Source of the DNA: Trachythela sp. YZ-2020
Lineage: Eukaryota; Cnidaria; Anthozoa; Malacalcyonacea; Clavulariidae
Length of the DNA stretch: 64,000 nucleotides
Direction of reading: 5' to 3'
Assembly (NCBI GenBank): GCA_016169945.1
Contig: JADLSH010000021.1
Span: 1 to 64,000 of the forward strand
Both the position numbers and the translations under genes were made by a program. Below are positions 23,602 to 35,670 of this stretch, in pieces (position 1 is the first letter of the stretch; every line of letters begins with the position of its first letter). Under the pieces are notes generated by a model that was given only the letters and a program-made list of their open reading frames with translations, was not told where the DNA came from and did no database searches.

Positions 23602-26600
23602 ATGGCGGATGCTGTTGAGTCTGTCGCTGACACTGTTGGAAGAAAAAGGGGCCTTATAAACTATACAGCCTAAATCCAGAGGATGAAAGTTTTAACGCCA
23701 GAATACCAAGAACGACTAAATGGCGTCGTCTTCATTGTGATACAGACGTTGCGTCCTCAGAACAAAATGATGACGATCAAACTTCGTCAGCTGAACAGCA
23801 TGAAGAGCTACATTCACGATGTTCTGGTAATGAAGATCAAGATCTTTCAGGTAGGAATCTTATTACACCACGGCCTCAACCAGTCCTCATTCAATTCAAC
23901 AATTATTAAATAAATTCATGTTTTTAGGTGATGATTGCAATGATGATATTTATAATGGCGAAAATCCTGATGGATATGCCCAGCCTCAAGATGGTAGTGG
24001 TGATGAAGACGAAATCGTAAGTATCTATAAACAGCCTCTTGAAATAATTATAAAATAAAAGGGCATGACAAATATTATTACCGTATTGACTTTTTAATGG
24101 TCAAAATTTTATTTGCTGGTTTACAACTAAAACCAAGCTCTCAATCAGGAACAAGCTGATTGCCAAGCAGACATTACTTTTTACATGGGGTATATCAATA
24201 CATACATCAATATACCTGCTAACCATGGTCAGCATATGATCTGTGTTTATGCATGTTGGTGGTCCTTCCTCGTAACATGTCCAGTGTCTGAGCTGGCCAT
24301 CCAGCCGTCTTTTGGACGGCCTACTTTCATGCTATAAACATGCTGGAAAGCAAGTTTATAATTTTCAAGAGATGATTATTGTTAAATCACAAACCTTAAC
24401 ATATGGCCAGTGTCTGGAGCAGACAATAGCATAAAAATGCAGTAAATGTTCCACTCACTACCTAAACGATATATAACAGATTTCTATGTTTCGAGCAAAT
24501 GGGGTTGGTAGAAAGCACATGTGCTTTTCTACAAGTAAATAAACATAACATGACAAAGTAAAAACCAATCAGATTGATTTAATGAAAACTGAGAGTAAAC
24601 AAAAATTATAATCACATATATTATATACAAGGGTTAAAAATAAGGATTATGCAAGAATGCATGCATGGGGAAAACAAACAGCATGATACAAAAAAGTAGG
24701 AATAAACCTGTCAACCATCGCTGAGCAAGTCAGACGGTCACACCAAATCAAACTAAAATGCTTATTAATACCAAACCCTATTTTTATTCCTTAAGACCCT
24801 GTAGCATGCCTATTCTATCTTGGGAATGGGATAATTAACCTATAAGATTAAGTTAGCCTAGTTGCCAGGCAATTTGTACCAGTCATCAGATACAAAATTA
24901 AAACATTGAAATACCACACATCCAGTCTGAGTCAAAGAAAACCTTAATTACAAAGAGAGGTTTGTTTTGAATTTGAATAGTGAAAAATGCATAAACCATA
25001 ACTTTATCACCTCCTTTCATAAAGCTTTAAATTTCAACACACCTAAAATGACCTTCTGTAAGTTAACAAACCCAATTTTGCTTTCCTCATCAGTTGTTCT
25101 ACACAGATCACATAATTTGTGTTACATATTCGTGAAACTCTGTTTAAATACTAAATATTGGTATCTTGACAATTTGATTTAGGGTGATGAATTTTACCAG
25201 TCTGAGGCTGATAAACTGGCAGATGAACCACTGTATGAGAATGCACCCATCACTCTTGGTCAGTGTCTCCTGCTCATAATGGCATTTGCAATTGGAAACA
25301 ACTTAACCAATACTGCTGTCGGTAACTTGCTTAAATTGTTGAGCATGATACTCCCAATTGGATCACGTTTGCCTAGAACAAAATATTTGTTTGACAAGTA
25401 CTTTAATGGTTTTCAAGAAGGACTTGAATATAAATTCTTCTGCCCAAGTTGTCAAACACTTCTGAAAACAAGTGACAGCTTAAATTGTGAAATTTGTGAA
25501 AAAGAATATGTACGCCAAGAACTCCTTGAACAAGGCAATTTCTTTTTGTATCTACCAATTGAAAAACAATTGAATGATTTCGTTCAGAAGCATGATATTT
25601 CTAAGGATTTAGAATACCGTTTTAATCGAGAAAAGATGATGATGTAATTAGTGATATTTACGATGGGCAAATGTACAAATCTCTTGGCGATGGAATTCTT
25701 ACATCTGACAGAGATGCAATGAGCTTATCCTTTAGTTGTGATGGTGTCCCTGTTTTCAAGTCTTCCAATTTTAGTATATGGCCATTGCAAGGAATGCTAA
25801 ATGAACTTCCTCCCCAAAAGCGGAAGCAGAATATTTTCTTAATAGGCCTATGGTTTGGATCCAGTAAACCAAACATTCTAGAATTTTTGGAACCATTTAC
25901 TAGTGAAATGAGGAAGCTGGGATCTGTTGGCATGACATGGCTGCGAGATGGTGTTGAAGTTTGCTCAAAGGTGTTTGCTTGCATTTGCTCATGTGACACT
26001 GTTGCTAGAGCTCTTCTCCAAAATATCCATCAATTCAATGGTGATTGTGGTTGCAGTTGGTGTTATAACCCAGGTATTAGGGTCCAGAAAGGTCAAGGGC
26101 ATGCACGAGTGTATCTGCCTAGTTCAGAAGGGCATAACCTTAGGACCCAGGAAGAAATTAACCGTGATGCAATGATGGCATTCACACAGCAAGAAATTGT
26201 AAATGGTGTAAAAGGCCCATCTAAGCTGTTAGAGTTGCCATTTTCAATACAGTCAGAGGATTTCCAGTTGACAATCTCCACTGTATTGACCTCGGCGTTG
26301 CACGGCAGTTGGGGCATCTTTGGTTTGATTCCTGTAATCACCAAGAACCCTGGTATTTAGGTAGGTGTATAGCGGAGCTTGATGCTAAGCTCCAACAAAT
26401 TTCACCACCTCATGAAGTCACTAGGGTCCCTCGCTCACTTGCCCAAAGAGCATTTTGGAAGGGTTCTGAATGGCATTGGTGGATTCTCCTTTACTGTCCA
26501 GTAATTCTCTATGGAGTGTTGCCTTTAAGATACTTTCAGCACATGCTTCTTCTTGCACATGGTGTTTTTTGTTGACGAAGTTTTCCATCACCCGATCGGA

Positions 26601-27438
26601 GTTGAATAAGGCTCATTCTTCCTTATCTAAATTTGTTCAGGATTTTCTGGATTTATATGGTGATGTTCATATGTCTTACAATGTTCATCAGTTAAATCAT
26701 TTAACTCAAACAGTGATTGACTGGGGACCATTGTCTGTCTATTCCACTTACGTTTTTGAAGGTTTTAACCTTGTCCTGTTGAAGCTTTTCCATGGAACGC
26801 AAGCTGTACCCTTGCAGATCGCAAATTCTTTTCTTTTATATCGTGCCATTGGTATTCTTTCTGACAATTTTAAGCATAATGGAGTAAGTGCAATGACATT
26901 TTCATGGAAGCCCAGCTAAAGGAACTGTACCATTGAGAAAAGCAAAGCAATTTGACAATGGGATAGTACTTTAGGTGCATCCTATTGTCGGCCTTTTACG
27001 ATTGAGGAAAGGTTTCTTCTTGATGATGATGCTTTGTATGGTCCAATTGATGAGGCTGAGCAAGCTGAGTTTTTCACAAAGGCCATTGTTGGTGGTAAAG
27101 TGCTACACTGTCAACAGTACACCCGTAGCTCTCGAAGAAAGAACTCTATTGTTGGTCTTGTGGATGGCACAGTTGTGGAGCTGAAAGTATTTGCTGTTGT
27201 GAAAGGGTTGTGTTTTGCTTTTGCCAGACTTGTTTATTTAAACCGACCCTCCTGGCTAAGAACAGATTGTGAATGTGGTAGACTCTGTGGTAACATTTGG
27301 AAAGTCTCAGAAATTGAAACAGCATTGCAAATTGTGAGGTTAGGTGACATTTCAGACAAGTTTGTCTTAATTACAGATCAATCCATGAGTGTGAACACTA
27401 TTATCTGTCAATTACCGAACACTATAGATAGAGATTAA
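23602..27438 (+). pseudogene. tnp2-like (Transposase_21) DDE transposase, spliced and frameshifted
   Basis: It would catalyse cutting and joining of the transposon ends in the nucleus. Exon 1 (23602-23850) starts MADAVESVAD and is acidic later on. Exon 2 (23928-24016) and exon 3 (from 25183) are joined by clear GTAGG/TTTTTAG and GTAAGT/TTTAG signals with matching phase. Exon 3 has ITLGQCLLLIMAFAI, LPRTKYLFDKYF, a CPSC...CEIC zinc-binding pair, and FSCDGVPVF with a likely first catalytic Asp. It continues with IWPLQGMLNELPP, CGCSWCYNPG, VDNLHCIDLGV with a likely second Asp, WYLGRCIAEL and YNVHQLNHL, then VFEGFN with a likely catalytic Glu. The order matches CACTA tnp2 proteins. Single-base frameshifts lie near 23641-23652, 25631-25634, 26255-26263, 26565-26570 and 26900-26970, so this copy cannot make the whole protein as read. 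Confidence 0.88.
24017..25182 (+). other. Transposase intron 2, with fold-back arm copy
   Basis: This ~1.17-kb intron lies between the GTAAGT donor at 24017 and the TTTAG acceptor at 25182. It holds a short hairpin GCCGTC/GACGGC at 24306-24322. At 24396-24500 it has a diverged arm of the fold-back repeat also seen at 21886-22550 (GGCCAGTGT, CCACTCACTACC, CAGATTTCTATGTTTCGAG). A lone CACATGTG lies near 24520. Short ORFs here show no known motif. Confidence 0.65.
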
Positions 27439-28224
27439 TTCTATGTAAATTAGTTAATACATGTGTATATATTGTATATTTTTGGTCCTGGGCATTGACT
27501 TAAAACTGCAACCGGTTGTGGAGTTTCGACGTGGGCGAATGAGGTTATCCTTAGTCACAACTACCTCCAGGTCACCCTTAGGCAAGGTGTAGCACCTGTA
27601 AGCCTCCCCAGCTAGTAGAGTTACACAGATGTTACTAAATAATTTTGTCCTTGCTACTAAATAAAATACACTGAATTTTATGCTATGACAGTAAATATAT
27701 GTTCTGTGTTGTGTTGAAGTTAAACAAAATGCATGTTTAAATCAATTGTTTTTACATGCTCACATTCTATTAAACATTCTATCGAATATTACATAAGTTT
27801 CATTATTAATGAAATATTCTATAGAATATGTTATTGAATGTTTCATATGACTGTGCAATAGAACATTCTATAGGATCTGTAAATCTTCACTAGAATATTC
27901 AATAGAGTAAATGACCCAAAATAATATTCTATAGGATTTAGAATATTCTGTAGAATATTCTATAGGATTCTAATAGAACATTTTGGCAATGGATATATTC
28001 ATATATATTATTGAAATAATTATTATCATTCTCCTAATTAGCCGGATTTTGTTTTCCAGAAAGAACTTGAATTGCCATCATGTCACATCCCATGACTTAA
28101 AAAGATTTTAAGCATCTTTACTAATTCTGATATGATCTTCACTTTTATAATGTTTTGTTTGGCTCAACAGTTTAGCACTTTTCTATCGGCTTTCTTTCCA
28201 CTTGTAGATTATTAGTAATATCGT
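27439..28224. other. Transposase 3' region and AT-rich palindrome cluster
   Basis: After the transposase stop, an AATAAA lies at about 27657 as a candidate polyadenylation signal. From about 27770 to 27990 there are many overlapping copies of ATTCTATAGAATATTC-like half-palindromes (GAATATTCTATAGGATT, AACATTCTAT), making a small array of imperfect inverted repeats. No gene is recognised, and the CACATGTG array begins after it. Confidence 0.6.
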
Positions 28225-28644
28225 GCTCACATGTGGTTCACATGTGCTTCACATGTGATTTTCATGTGCTCATATCTGATTTCGATATGCCCACATGTGG
28301 TTCACATGTGATTCATATGTGAGCATATCGAAATCACATATGAGCACATGAAAACCACATGTGAATCACATGTGAATCACATGTGAACATACTGAAATCA
28401 CATATGAGCACTTAAAGTCACATGTGAATCACATGTAAATCACGTGTAACCACATGAGAATCACATATGACCACATGTGAATCACATGTGAGCTTGTGAA
28501 AACCACATATGAGCAAATGAAAATCACATGTGAATCATATGTGAATCACATGTGACCACATGAAAATCACATATGACCACATGTGAATCACATGTGAAAC
28601 ACATGTGAAACACATGTGAAACACATGTGTTTTTTTCGTAAGGG
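28225..28644. repeat. Right TIR and subterminal CACATGTG array
   Basis: About 400 bp of CACATGTG-type palindromes and variants (CATATGTG, CACATATGA) end at the TIR, whose minus-strand reading is CCCTTACGAAAAAAA. Several neighbouring copies are spaced 11 bp apart (CACATGTGAAT units). Inverted arms are also present: TTTTCATGTGCTCATATC near 28260 pairs with a related segment near 28325-28355. The array is longer than the left one, and both consist of the same motif. Confidence 0.9.
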
Positions 28645-29731
28645 TAGGATCAGAGAGAAGGGTGTTATTTGATATAAACGAGGAAGGCAGTGAGGTTTTT
28701 GTTCTACGTTTATTAATTACTTCGTTTATTAGCTTCCAAGTTGTTTTGTGATCGTTTTTTGCAGTTTCAAATTTATTCTCATAATATGTTTTCTTAGCAA
28801 TCTTAATCAAATGAGTAAGCTTGTTTTTGTATTTCTTGTATTGTCTTTCTTTGACAGGACTTCGTGAAATAATGAACTTTTTATAGAGTTTATTCTTTTT
28901 CCTAACACAGGTTAATAGCCCTCTTGTCATCCAAGGTGTTAATGGTTTGTTCGAGTTTTTTGCTCTAACTGATTTAGAAGGAAAGCTAAGATCATATAAT
29001 TTAGAAAATTCATACTGAAAAGCATCGAAAGCACTGTCTGCATCTTGATTAGGGAGATTTTCCCAATTGACATTAGTAAGATGTGAACGAAATTTAATAA
29101 TATTGCTGTCGCTAAAGTCCCTAAATATGGTCTTTTCAGCACTTTTGCGAGGGGGAGGAGTTTCTGAACAGACACAAACAAAGACCGGTAAATGATCGGA
29201 CAGGTCATTAATAATAATTCCACTGAATAAATTTTGTGTCAAATGGTTGGTAAAAATATTGTCGATAAGCGTTGCCGAATGTGCTGTGATGCGCGTCGGC
29301 ATACTTATTAGAGGCAAGTACATATGGGAAAACAGATTTTCGACAAATTCATTAGTTGCGGAATGCGCGTTTAAGCAGTACATATCTATGTTATAATCTC
29401 CCATTATGTAACAGTGCTTGTTGTTTTTTGAAATGGTAGAAAGAATTTCATTAAACTTATCCAAAAATAAAGATAAATTTTGGTTTGGTGATCGATAAAC
29501 TACACCAACTACTATGTTCTTGCTATTTGGTACGAATATTTCAACAAACAACGACTCAATCATATTTGGATCTGAAAAGTTACACTCCGAGCATATTCGA
29601 TATTCAAGATCATTTCGCAAGTACAAACCCACCCCACCGCCGGACCTCGCAGTTCTATGACAAGACAAAAAGTTATATCCAGGGAGATTAACTCTGTCTG
29701 ATGTAGTATCATTCAACCAGGTTTCAGAGAT
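28645..29731 (-). pseudogene. LINE APE-type endonuclease and EN-RT linker (5'-truncated)
   Basis: This encodes the apurinic-like endonuclease that nicks target DNA for LINE insertion. The preserved frame starts at SETWLND, so the first catalytic segment of the domain is missing. It then shows SGGGVGLYLRN, VVGVVYRSPN, MGDYNID (the GDFN-type motif) and LSDHLPVF (the SDH motif near the domain end). A lysine-rich linker (KKNKLYKKF, WKLINEVI) leads towards the RT. On the 5' side the frame reads into satellite, giving a false N-terminal extension. On the 3' side it reads into the CACATGTG repeats of the DNA transposon. Removing the insert and one TA joins it in frame to the RT piece at ...SDP-KDIANRF. 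Confidence 0.92.
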
Positions 29732-32667
29732 ATATAACCACATAACCACACATCCATATAGCCATATAACCAAATAACCACATAACCACATAACAAAATA
29801 ACCACATAACCAGATAACCATTAAATACAAAATCATATAACCATTAAACCATTAAACCACTAAACCATATAAGCATATAACCACATAACCAAATAACCAC
29901 ATAACCATATACCCACAGAACCACACATCCATATAACCATATAACCACATAACCACATAACCACATAATCACATAACCATATAAACATATTACCACATAA
30001 CCACATAAACATTATACCACATAACGATTAAACCAGATAACCACATAGCCATATAACGACATAACCATGTAACAACATAACCACATAAACCACATAACCA
30101 GATAACCAAACATCCATATAACCACATAACCACATAATCATTAAACCACATAATCATTAAACCAGATAACCACGTACCCATATAACGACATAACCATATA
30201 ACCACGTAACCATATAACCACATAATCACATAACCATATAACCACATAACCGCATAAACACAAAATCATATAACCATTAAACCACTAAACCATATAAGCA
30301 TATAAGCATATAACCATATAACCATATAACCATATAACCACATAACCATATAACCACATAACCATATAAGCCCATAACCACATAACCACATAACCATACA
30401 AACACATAACCATATAACCACATAACAACACATCCATATAACCATATAACCAAATAACCACATAAACATATAACCACATAACCAGATAACCATTAAACCA
30501 CATAACCATTAAACCATATAACAATATAATCACATAACCATATAACCATATAACCAAATAACCACATAACCATATAACCACATAACCACATAAACATAAA
30601 AACATAAAATCATATAACCATATAACCATATAACCATATAACCATATAACCATATAACCATATAACCATATAACCATTAAACCATTAAACCACATAACCA
30701 CAAAACCATTAAACCATATAACCATATAACCATATAACCATATAACCATATAACCATATAACCATATAACCACATAACCACATAACCATATAAGCCCATA
30801 ACCACATAACCATATAACCATATAACTATATTACCACATAACCACATTATCACATAACCATATAACCGCATAACCACATAACCGCATAAACACAAAATCA
30901 TATAACCATTAAACCACTAAACCATATAAGCATAGAACCATGTAACCATATAACCATATAACCATATAACCATATAACCATATAACCATATAACCATATA
31001 ACCACATAACCATATAACCATATAACCATATAACCACTAAACCATATAAACATATAACCATATAACCACATAACCATATAACCACATAACAACACATCCA
31101 TATAACCATATAACCAAATAACCACATAACCATATAACCACATAACCAGATAACCAGATAACCATTAAACCACATAACCATTAAACCATATAACCATATA
31201 ACCACATAACCATATAACCATATAACCATATAACCATTAAACCACATAACCATTAAACCATATAACCATATAACCACATAACCATATAACCATATAACCA
31301 TATAACCATTAAACCACATAACCACAAAACCATCAAACCATATAACCATATAACCATAACAATATAAGCATATAACCACATAACCATATAACCATATAAC
31401 CACATTACCACATAACCACATAACCACATAATCATTAAACCACACAATCATTAAATCAGATAACCACGTACCCATATAACGACATAACCAGATAACCACG
31501 TAACCATATAACCATATAACCACATAATCACATAACCATATAACCACATAACTGCATAAACAAAAAATCATATAACCATTAAAACACTAAACCATATAGG
31601 CATATAAGCATATAACCATATAACCATATAACCACATAACCATATAACCACATAACAATATAAGCCCATAACCACATAACCACATAACCATATAACCACA
31701 TAACCATATAACCACATAACAACACATCCATATAACCATATAACCAAATAACCACATAACCATATAACCACATAACCACATAACCACATAACCATAAAAC
31801 CATAAAACCATATAACCATATAACCATATAAACATATAACCATATAACCATATAACCATATAACCATATAACCATATAACCATATAACCATTAAACCATT
31901 AAACCACATAACCACAAAACCATTAAACCATATAACCATATAACCATATAACCATATAACCATTATACCATATAACCACATAACCACATAACCATATAAG
32001 CCCATAACCACATAACCATATAACCATATAACTATATTACCACATAACCACATAATCACATAACCATATAACCGCATAACCACATAACCGCATAAACACA
32101 AAATCATATAACCACTAAACCATATAAGCATAGAACCATGTAACCATATAACCATATAACCATATAACCATATAACCATATAACCATATAACCATATAAC
32201 CATATAACCATATAACCATATAACCATGTAACCATATAACCATATAACCACATAACCACATAACCATATAACCACATAACCATATAACCACATAACAACA
32301 CATCCATATAACCATATAACCACATAACCATATAACCACATAACCAGGTAACCATTAAACCACATAACCATTAAACCATATAACAATATAATCACATAAC
32401 CATATAACCATATAACCATATAACCATTAAACCACATAACCACAAAACTACAAAACACTTAAACCATATAACCAAATAACGACATAACCACATAACCGCA
32501 TAAACACAAAATCATATAACCACTAAACCACTAAACCATATAAACATATAACCATATAACCATATAACCATATAAACATATAACCATATAACCACATAAC
32601 CATATAACCACATAACCACACATCCATATAACCATATAACCAAATAAGCACATAACCATATAACCAC
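29732..32667. repeat. 8-bp satellite, type I block right of the LINE
   Basis: This is the same unit and higher-order markers as at 1-1754 and 11724-16540 (for example CACATCCATATAGCC and ACCGCATAAACACAAAATC). It is the other side of the satellite split by the LINE. The rare marker CAAAACTACAAAACACTT near 32442 matches 1519. It ends at ...ACCACAT joined to block A, the same junction as at 1754. Confidence 0.95.
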
Positions 32668-33222
32668 ATTTAATGAAGTTTAATATGTTGAAATATATCA
32701 TAAAATACTTTAGGCAACAGGCAACTTTAGCAAAACAACAAACACAACAGACCCATTTTGTGGCATATATTTTGGGCAAGGATGTGCTCGAACAGTCTAG
32801 AGGCTCTAGCTAACCTAAGTTTTTACCTAGAGGAACAGGAGGACCTCTAGGTTGCAGAGGGGGTGAGCCAGCTCTGTGCATGTTGTTCAGTGGGTTGAGG
32901 CCTGATGGTCTAGAGACCACCATGAGACAGTAAGGGCTCTCAAGACCTGACACAGCATGCAAGAACTGTAGGTTTTTCTAGAGGAACAGGTGGACCTCTA
33001 GATAACAGGGGAACAGGCGGACCCCCGTTCAGGTCAGTCAGCTCGTTGAAATTGAGTCCTAGTTGGACTGGTGACCAACCATTGGTGCAGGGTACTCAAC
33101 TATGTATGACTGACCCATCGAGTCTCTAGGTCAGGTAATTAGGTCGCATTTTCGACCTGAATGACCTGTAAAAAGCACTTCACGTGGCGAAGTGTTGTCC
33201 CAAAGGACAGCACTTCCCTGCC
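32668..33222. repeat. Hairpin-rich dispersed block A, copy 3
   Basis: This is the only A copy in the right island. It follows satellite at the same junction as copy 1 and continues into block C as copy 2 does. About 16 bp (ATTGGTTATACTG region) are deleted near 32920 relative to the other copies. The hairpin stems are all kept. Confidence 0.75.
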
Positions 33223-35670
33223 ATTAATTACAATCTGTACGAAGTACATATTGTCATTTCCGCCACGGGAAGCCGAGCCGAGTTTATTAATTACGCATAT
33301 TTATAAAAATGCGTGGGAGCAGTAAAATGATGAAAAAGTAATTACAGAAATGGGTTTTGGAAGTCGAAGCTGTATAAACAGCTTGTAGCTTTTAGACCAG
33401 TTGAATTTTTCTTATTTATGTGTTTTGCCCTTCGATGCATCGATATATTCTGACTTCCATGCTGAAACCGGGCTGAGTTCTATTTGTATGTTATAAACTG
33501 TGGAAAGGCCGAAACAAAAGGCGAACATAAATTATGTACTTGGTTGCTATTACGAAGACCCATTTCGAAAGTAATTTTTCATCAGTTATTACTCCATGCT
33601 CAAAAGGAAACGTACGTATCTAAGTGCGAGAAGGAAAACTGAGGGCTAATATTAGAATGCCGTGCACATGGTGCCAACACTTATGCTAAGGCTGGATAAT
33701 CAGGGAGGCCAGAAAAAACCTGCAGTACAGGAAAACATGGGTAGGGCCAAGACCTCCAGCAGCTCCCCACATAGCTCCACTATCTTTACAAATCGAATGA
33801 GTATCGCCATCGACATTACGCAGCATCATGCTAAGTATGATGAACAGTGTCCGGACGAGAAGCATGAATGACTTTTAACGTGCAAGTTTAAATTATGCAA
33901 GCCCCAAGATTGTATTTTGATCTTGCATTATATCAATATTTTAAGTTTAAGCGGTGTAAACTAGCTGAGCCCCAGTACTAATTTCATTCTCGCAATGCAT
34001 GCAGTAATGCAAACAATAAAGATCATACAACAAACGCACTACAGTTCATAATCTAGTTCGGAATGATGATGCAGCAAATTAGGGTTGACGTGGAATTCAG
34101 GAATTAACATCGCCAGGTTTCATTCATATCTGTACTTCGTGCTTTACTTTGTCTTACTAACAACGAGAAAACGGAAAGGAAAACAAGTACACTGCGGTGG
34201 AAATTTGGTGAAAGGGGGGGATTTTATGTATACCAATGAATATCTATACCACGGGAATTGAGACCCAGCAATGCAGAGACAGAAGTATCCATTATCCAAT
34301 AACATTTTACAGTGCCTGGGTTGTTCGTGTCATTGTGTGGTATACAAAGTAACTGTTGACAGATTTCCTGGGAAATTATAAGGACGGAAATGCTTTGATG
34401 TTCCTAACTTCATATCGGTCACGCAAACGCAAGCACTGGAACGTATGTGGCAGTAACAGAAAGTTATAGTAAAATAAAATATTTGAAATACGTTGTTTAG
34501 AGTCGACATGACCATCCATCATGATATGACAGTTGTATACAATATGTGCCACATCCTCTAGCTTTAGAGACATTGTGACTAATGACACTCGTAGCAATAT
34601 ACCAGACAAGAGCTATTATAGTGGTCATATTAATGGTTTTAAAATTCGAGGTTTGATAGGTAGAGCCTTGTAGCACCATACACCAGACAAGAGTAGATTC
34701 ATGTATCGGATCATATTAGTAGGTATGAAAATGAGATAGGTAGCACAGTACATAAAGCACGAGGCTCATACCAGACAAGATTAAGATATTCATGTATATA
34801 GGATCATATTAAAAGCTATAAATTCAAGATGCGATAGCTAGCATAAAACGCTGAAACACGAGACTCATAAGCGCTAGACCAGATAAGAGTATATTCATGT
34901 ATAGAATCATATTAAAGGTTATAAATTCAGGTCGAGATAATTAGCATAGAAAACGCAGAAAACGCTAAACAGTACATTCATGCATGTATAGGATCATATT
35001 AAAGCTAGAAATGTGAGTTGCGATAAGTAGCATAGTACAGTACGTCAAACACGAGACTCATAGCACTATACCAGACAAGAGTATATATATAGTCAGGTAT
35101 ACGATCCTATTGGAAGCTAGTCACGTTAGAGTTGAGATAAATAGCGTAATACACTATAAAACATACTAAATACGAGACTCGTATAGCACTATACCAAGCA
35201 AGAGTATATAGGATCATGTATTCAGGTATAAGATCATATTAAAAGCTAAAAGCTAGAAATTCGAGTTTAGATAAGTAGCATAATGCACTAAACATACTAA
35301 ACATGAGATTCATAGCACCATATATATACCAGACAAGAGTATAAGTGTATTCAGGTATATAGGATCATATTAAAAGCTAGAAATTCGAGTTGAGAAGTAG
35401 AATACGCTAAACCAGACAAGCGTATATTACTATATTCATGCAGAGGATCACATTAAAACATTTAGTCTAGTCTAGATAAAAAGCATACTGTAACACGTTA
35501 AAAGTACGCCTAGAGTTATAACAATAAGAAACGAACGAACTCGGTTTTGGGGTCCCAGAAATAAGATTAGGAGCGACAGCGATTTCCCAGGTTCAGAACA
35601 GAGGGAGCTTGTACGTCTGAGGGAAAAACAATCTCGTGCCGAGATGAACTACGCCGGCCGTTCTTGAGTA
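33223..35670. repeat. Block C, right copy, ending at the empty transposon site
   Basis: This is a near-identical copy of 3463-5918. It includes the ~100-bp degenerate array at about 34600-35450. Small differences include a 12-bp deletion near 33636 and scattered substitutions. At 35669-35670 a single TA sits where the left island carries the 2,643-bp element, with the same flanks (TTCTTGAG and GGTAAAACATATCG). No gene is recognised. Confidence 0.85.

Larger units (their letters stand above)
18556..28644. mobile_element. CACTA/EnSpm-like (CMC) DNA transposon with BEN-like second gene, 10,089 bp
   Basis: Both ends carry an inverted repeat starting CCCTTACGAAAAAA followed by a CACATGT motif. 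They are flanked by TA at 18554-18555 and 28645-28646. The element splits a LINE reading frame, and its removal with one TA restores that frame, fixing both boundaries to the base. Inside are subterminal CACATGTG arrays, a minus-strand BEN-domain-like gene and a plus-strand tnp2-like transposase, transcribed divergently. The transposase family and dense subterminal repeats match CACTA elements. The terminal CCC and the 2-bp TA duplication differ from the CACT(A/G) termini and 3-bp duplications usual for plant CACTA, so the exact subgroup (EnSpm, Mirage-like or new) is open. Single-base frameshifts suggest an inactive or imperfectly sequenced copy. Confidence 0.9.
16541..29731 (-). mobile_element. 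5'-truncated CR1/Jockey-like LINE, interrupted by a DNA transposon
   Basis: This non-LTR retrotransposon is read on the minus strand. Its 5' part is 29731-28645 (endonuclease and linker) and its 3' part is 18555-16541 (reverse transcriptase, C-terminal region and 3' UTR). Without the 10-kb insert it is about 3.1 kb. The 3' end carries AAATAAAA followed by an (AAT)n-type tail, typical of several CR1/L2/Jockey lineages. The 5' end is cut inside the endonuclease, as usual for incomplete target-primed reverse transcription. A target duplication cannot be recognised because both flanks are satellite. The clade is inferred from motifs only. Confidence 0.9.

Noticed and set aside
27481..27625. tRNA-derived SINE or tRNA gene suggested by GTGG...TTCGA sequence
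   Set aside because: I could not lay out convincing A and B boxes or a cloverleaf; it remains part of the transposase 3' region.
29732..29836. N-terminal extension of the LINE endonuclease ORF
   Set aside because: It is satellite read in the same frame past the 5' truncation point of the LINE at about 29731.
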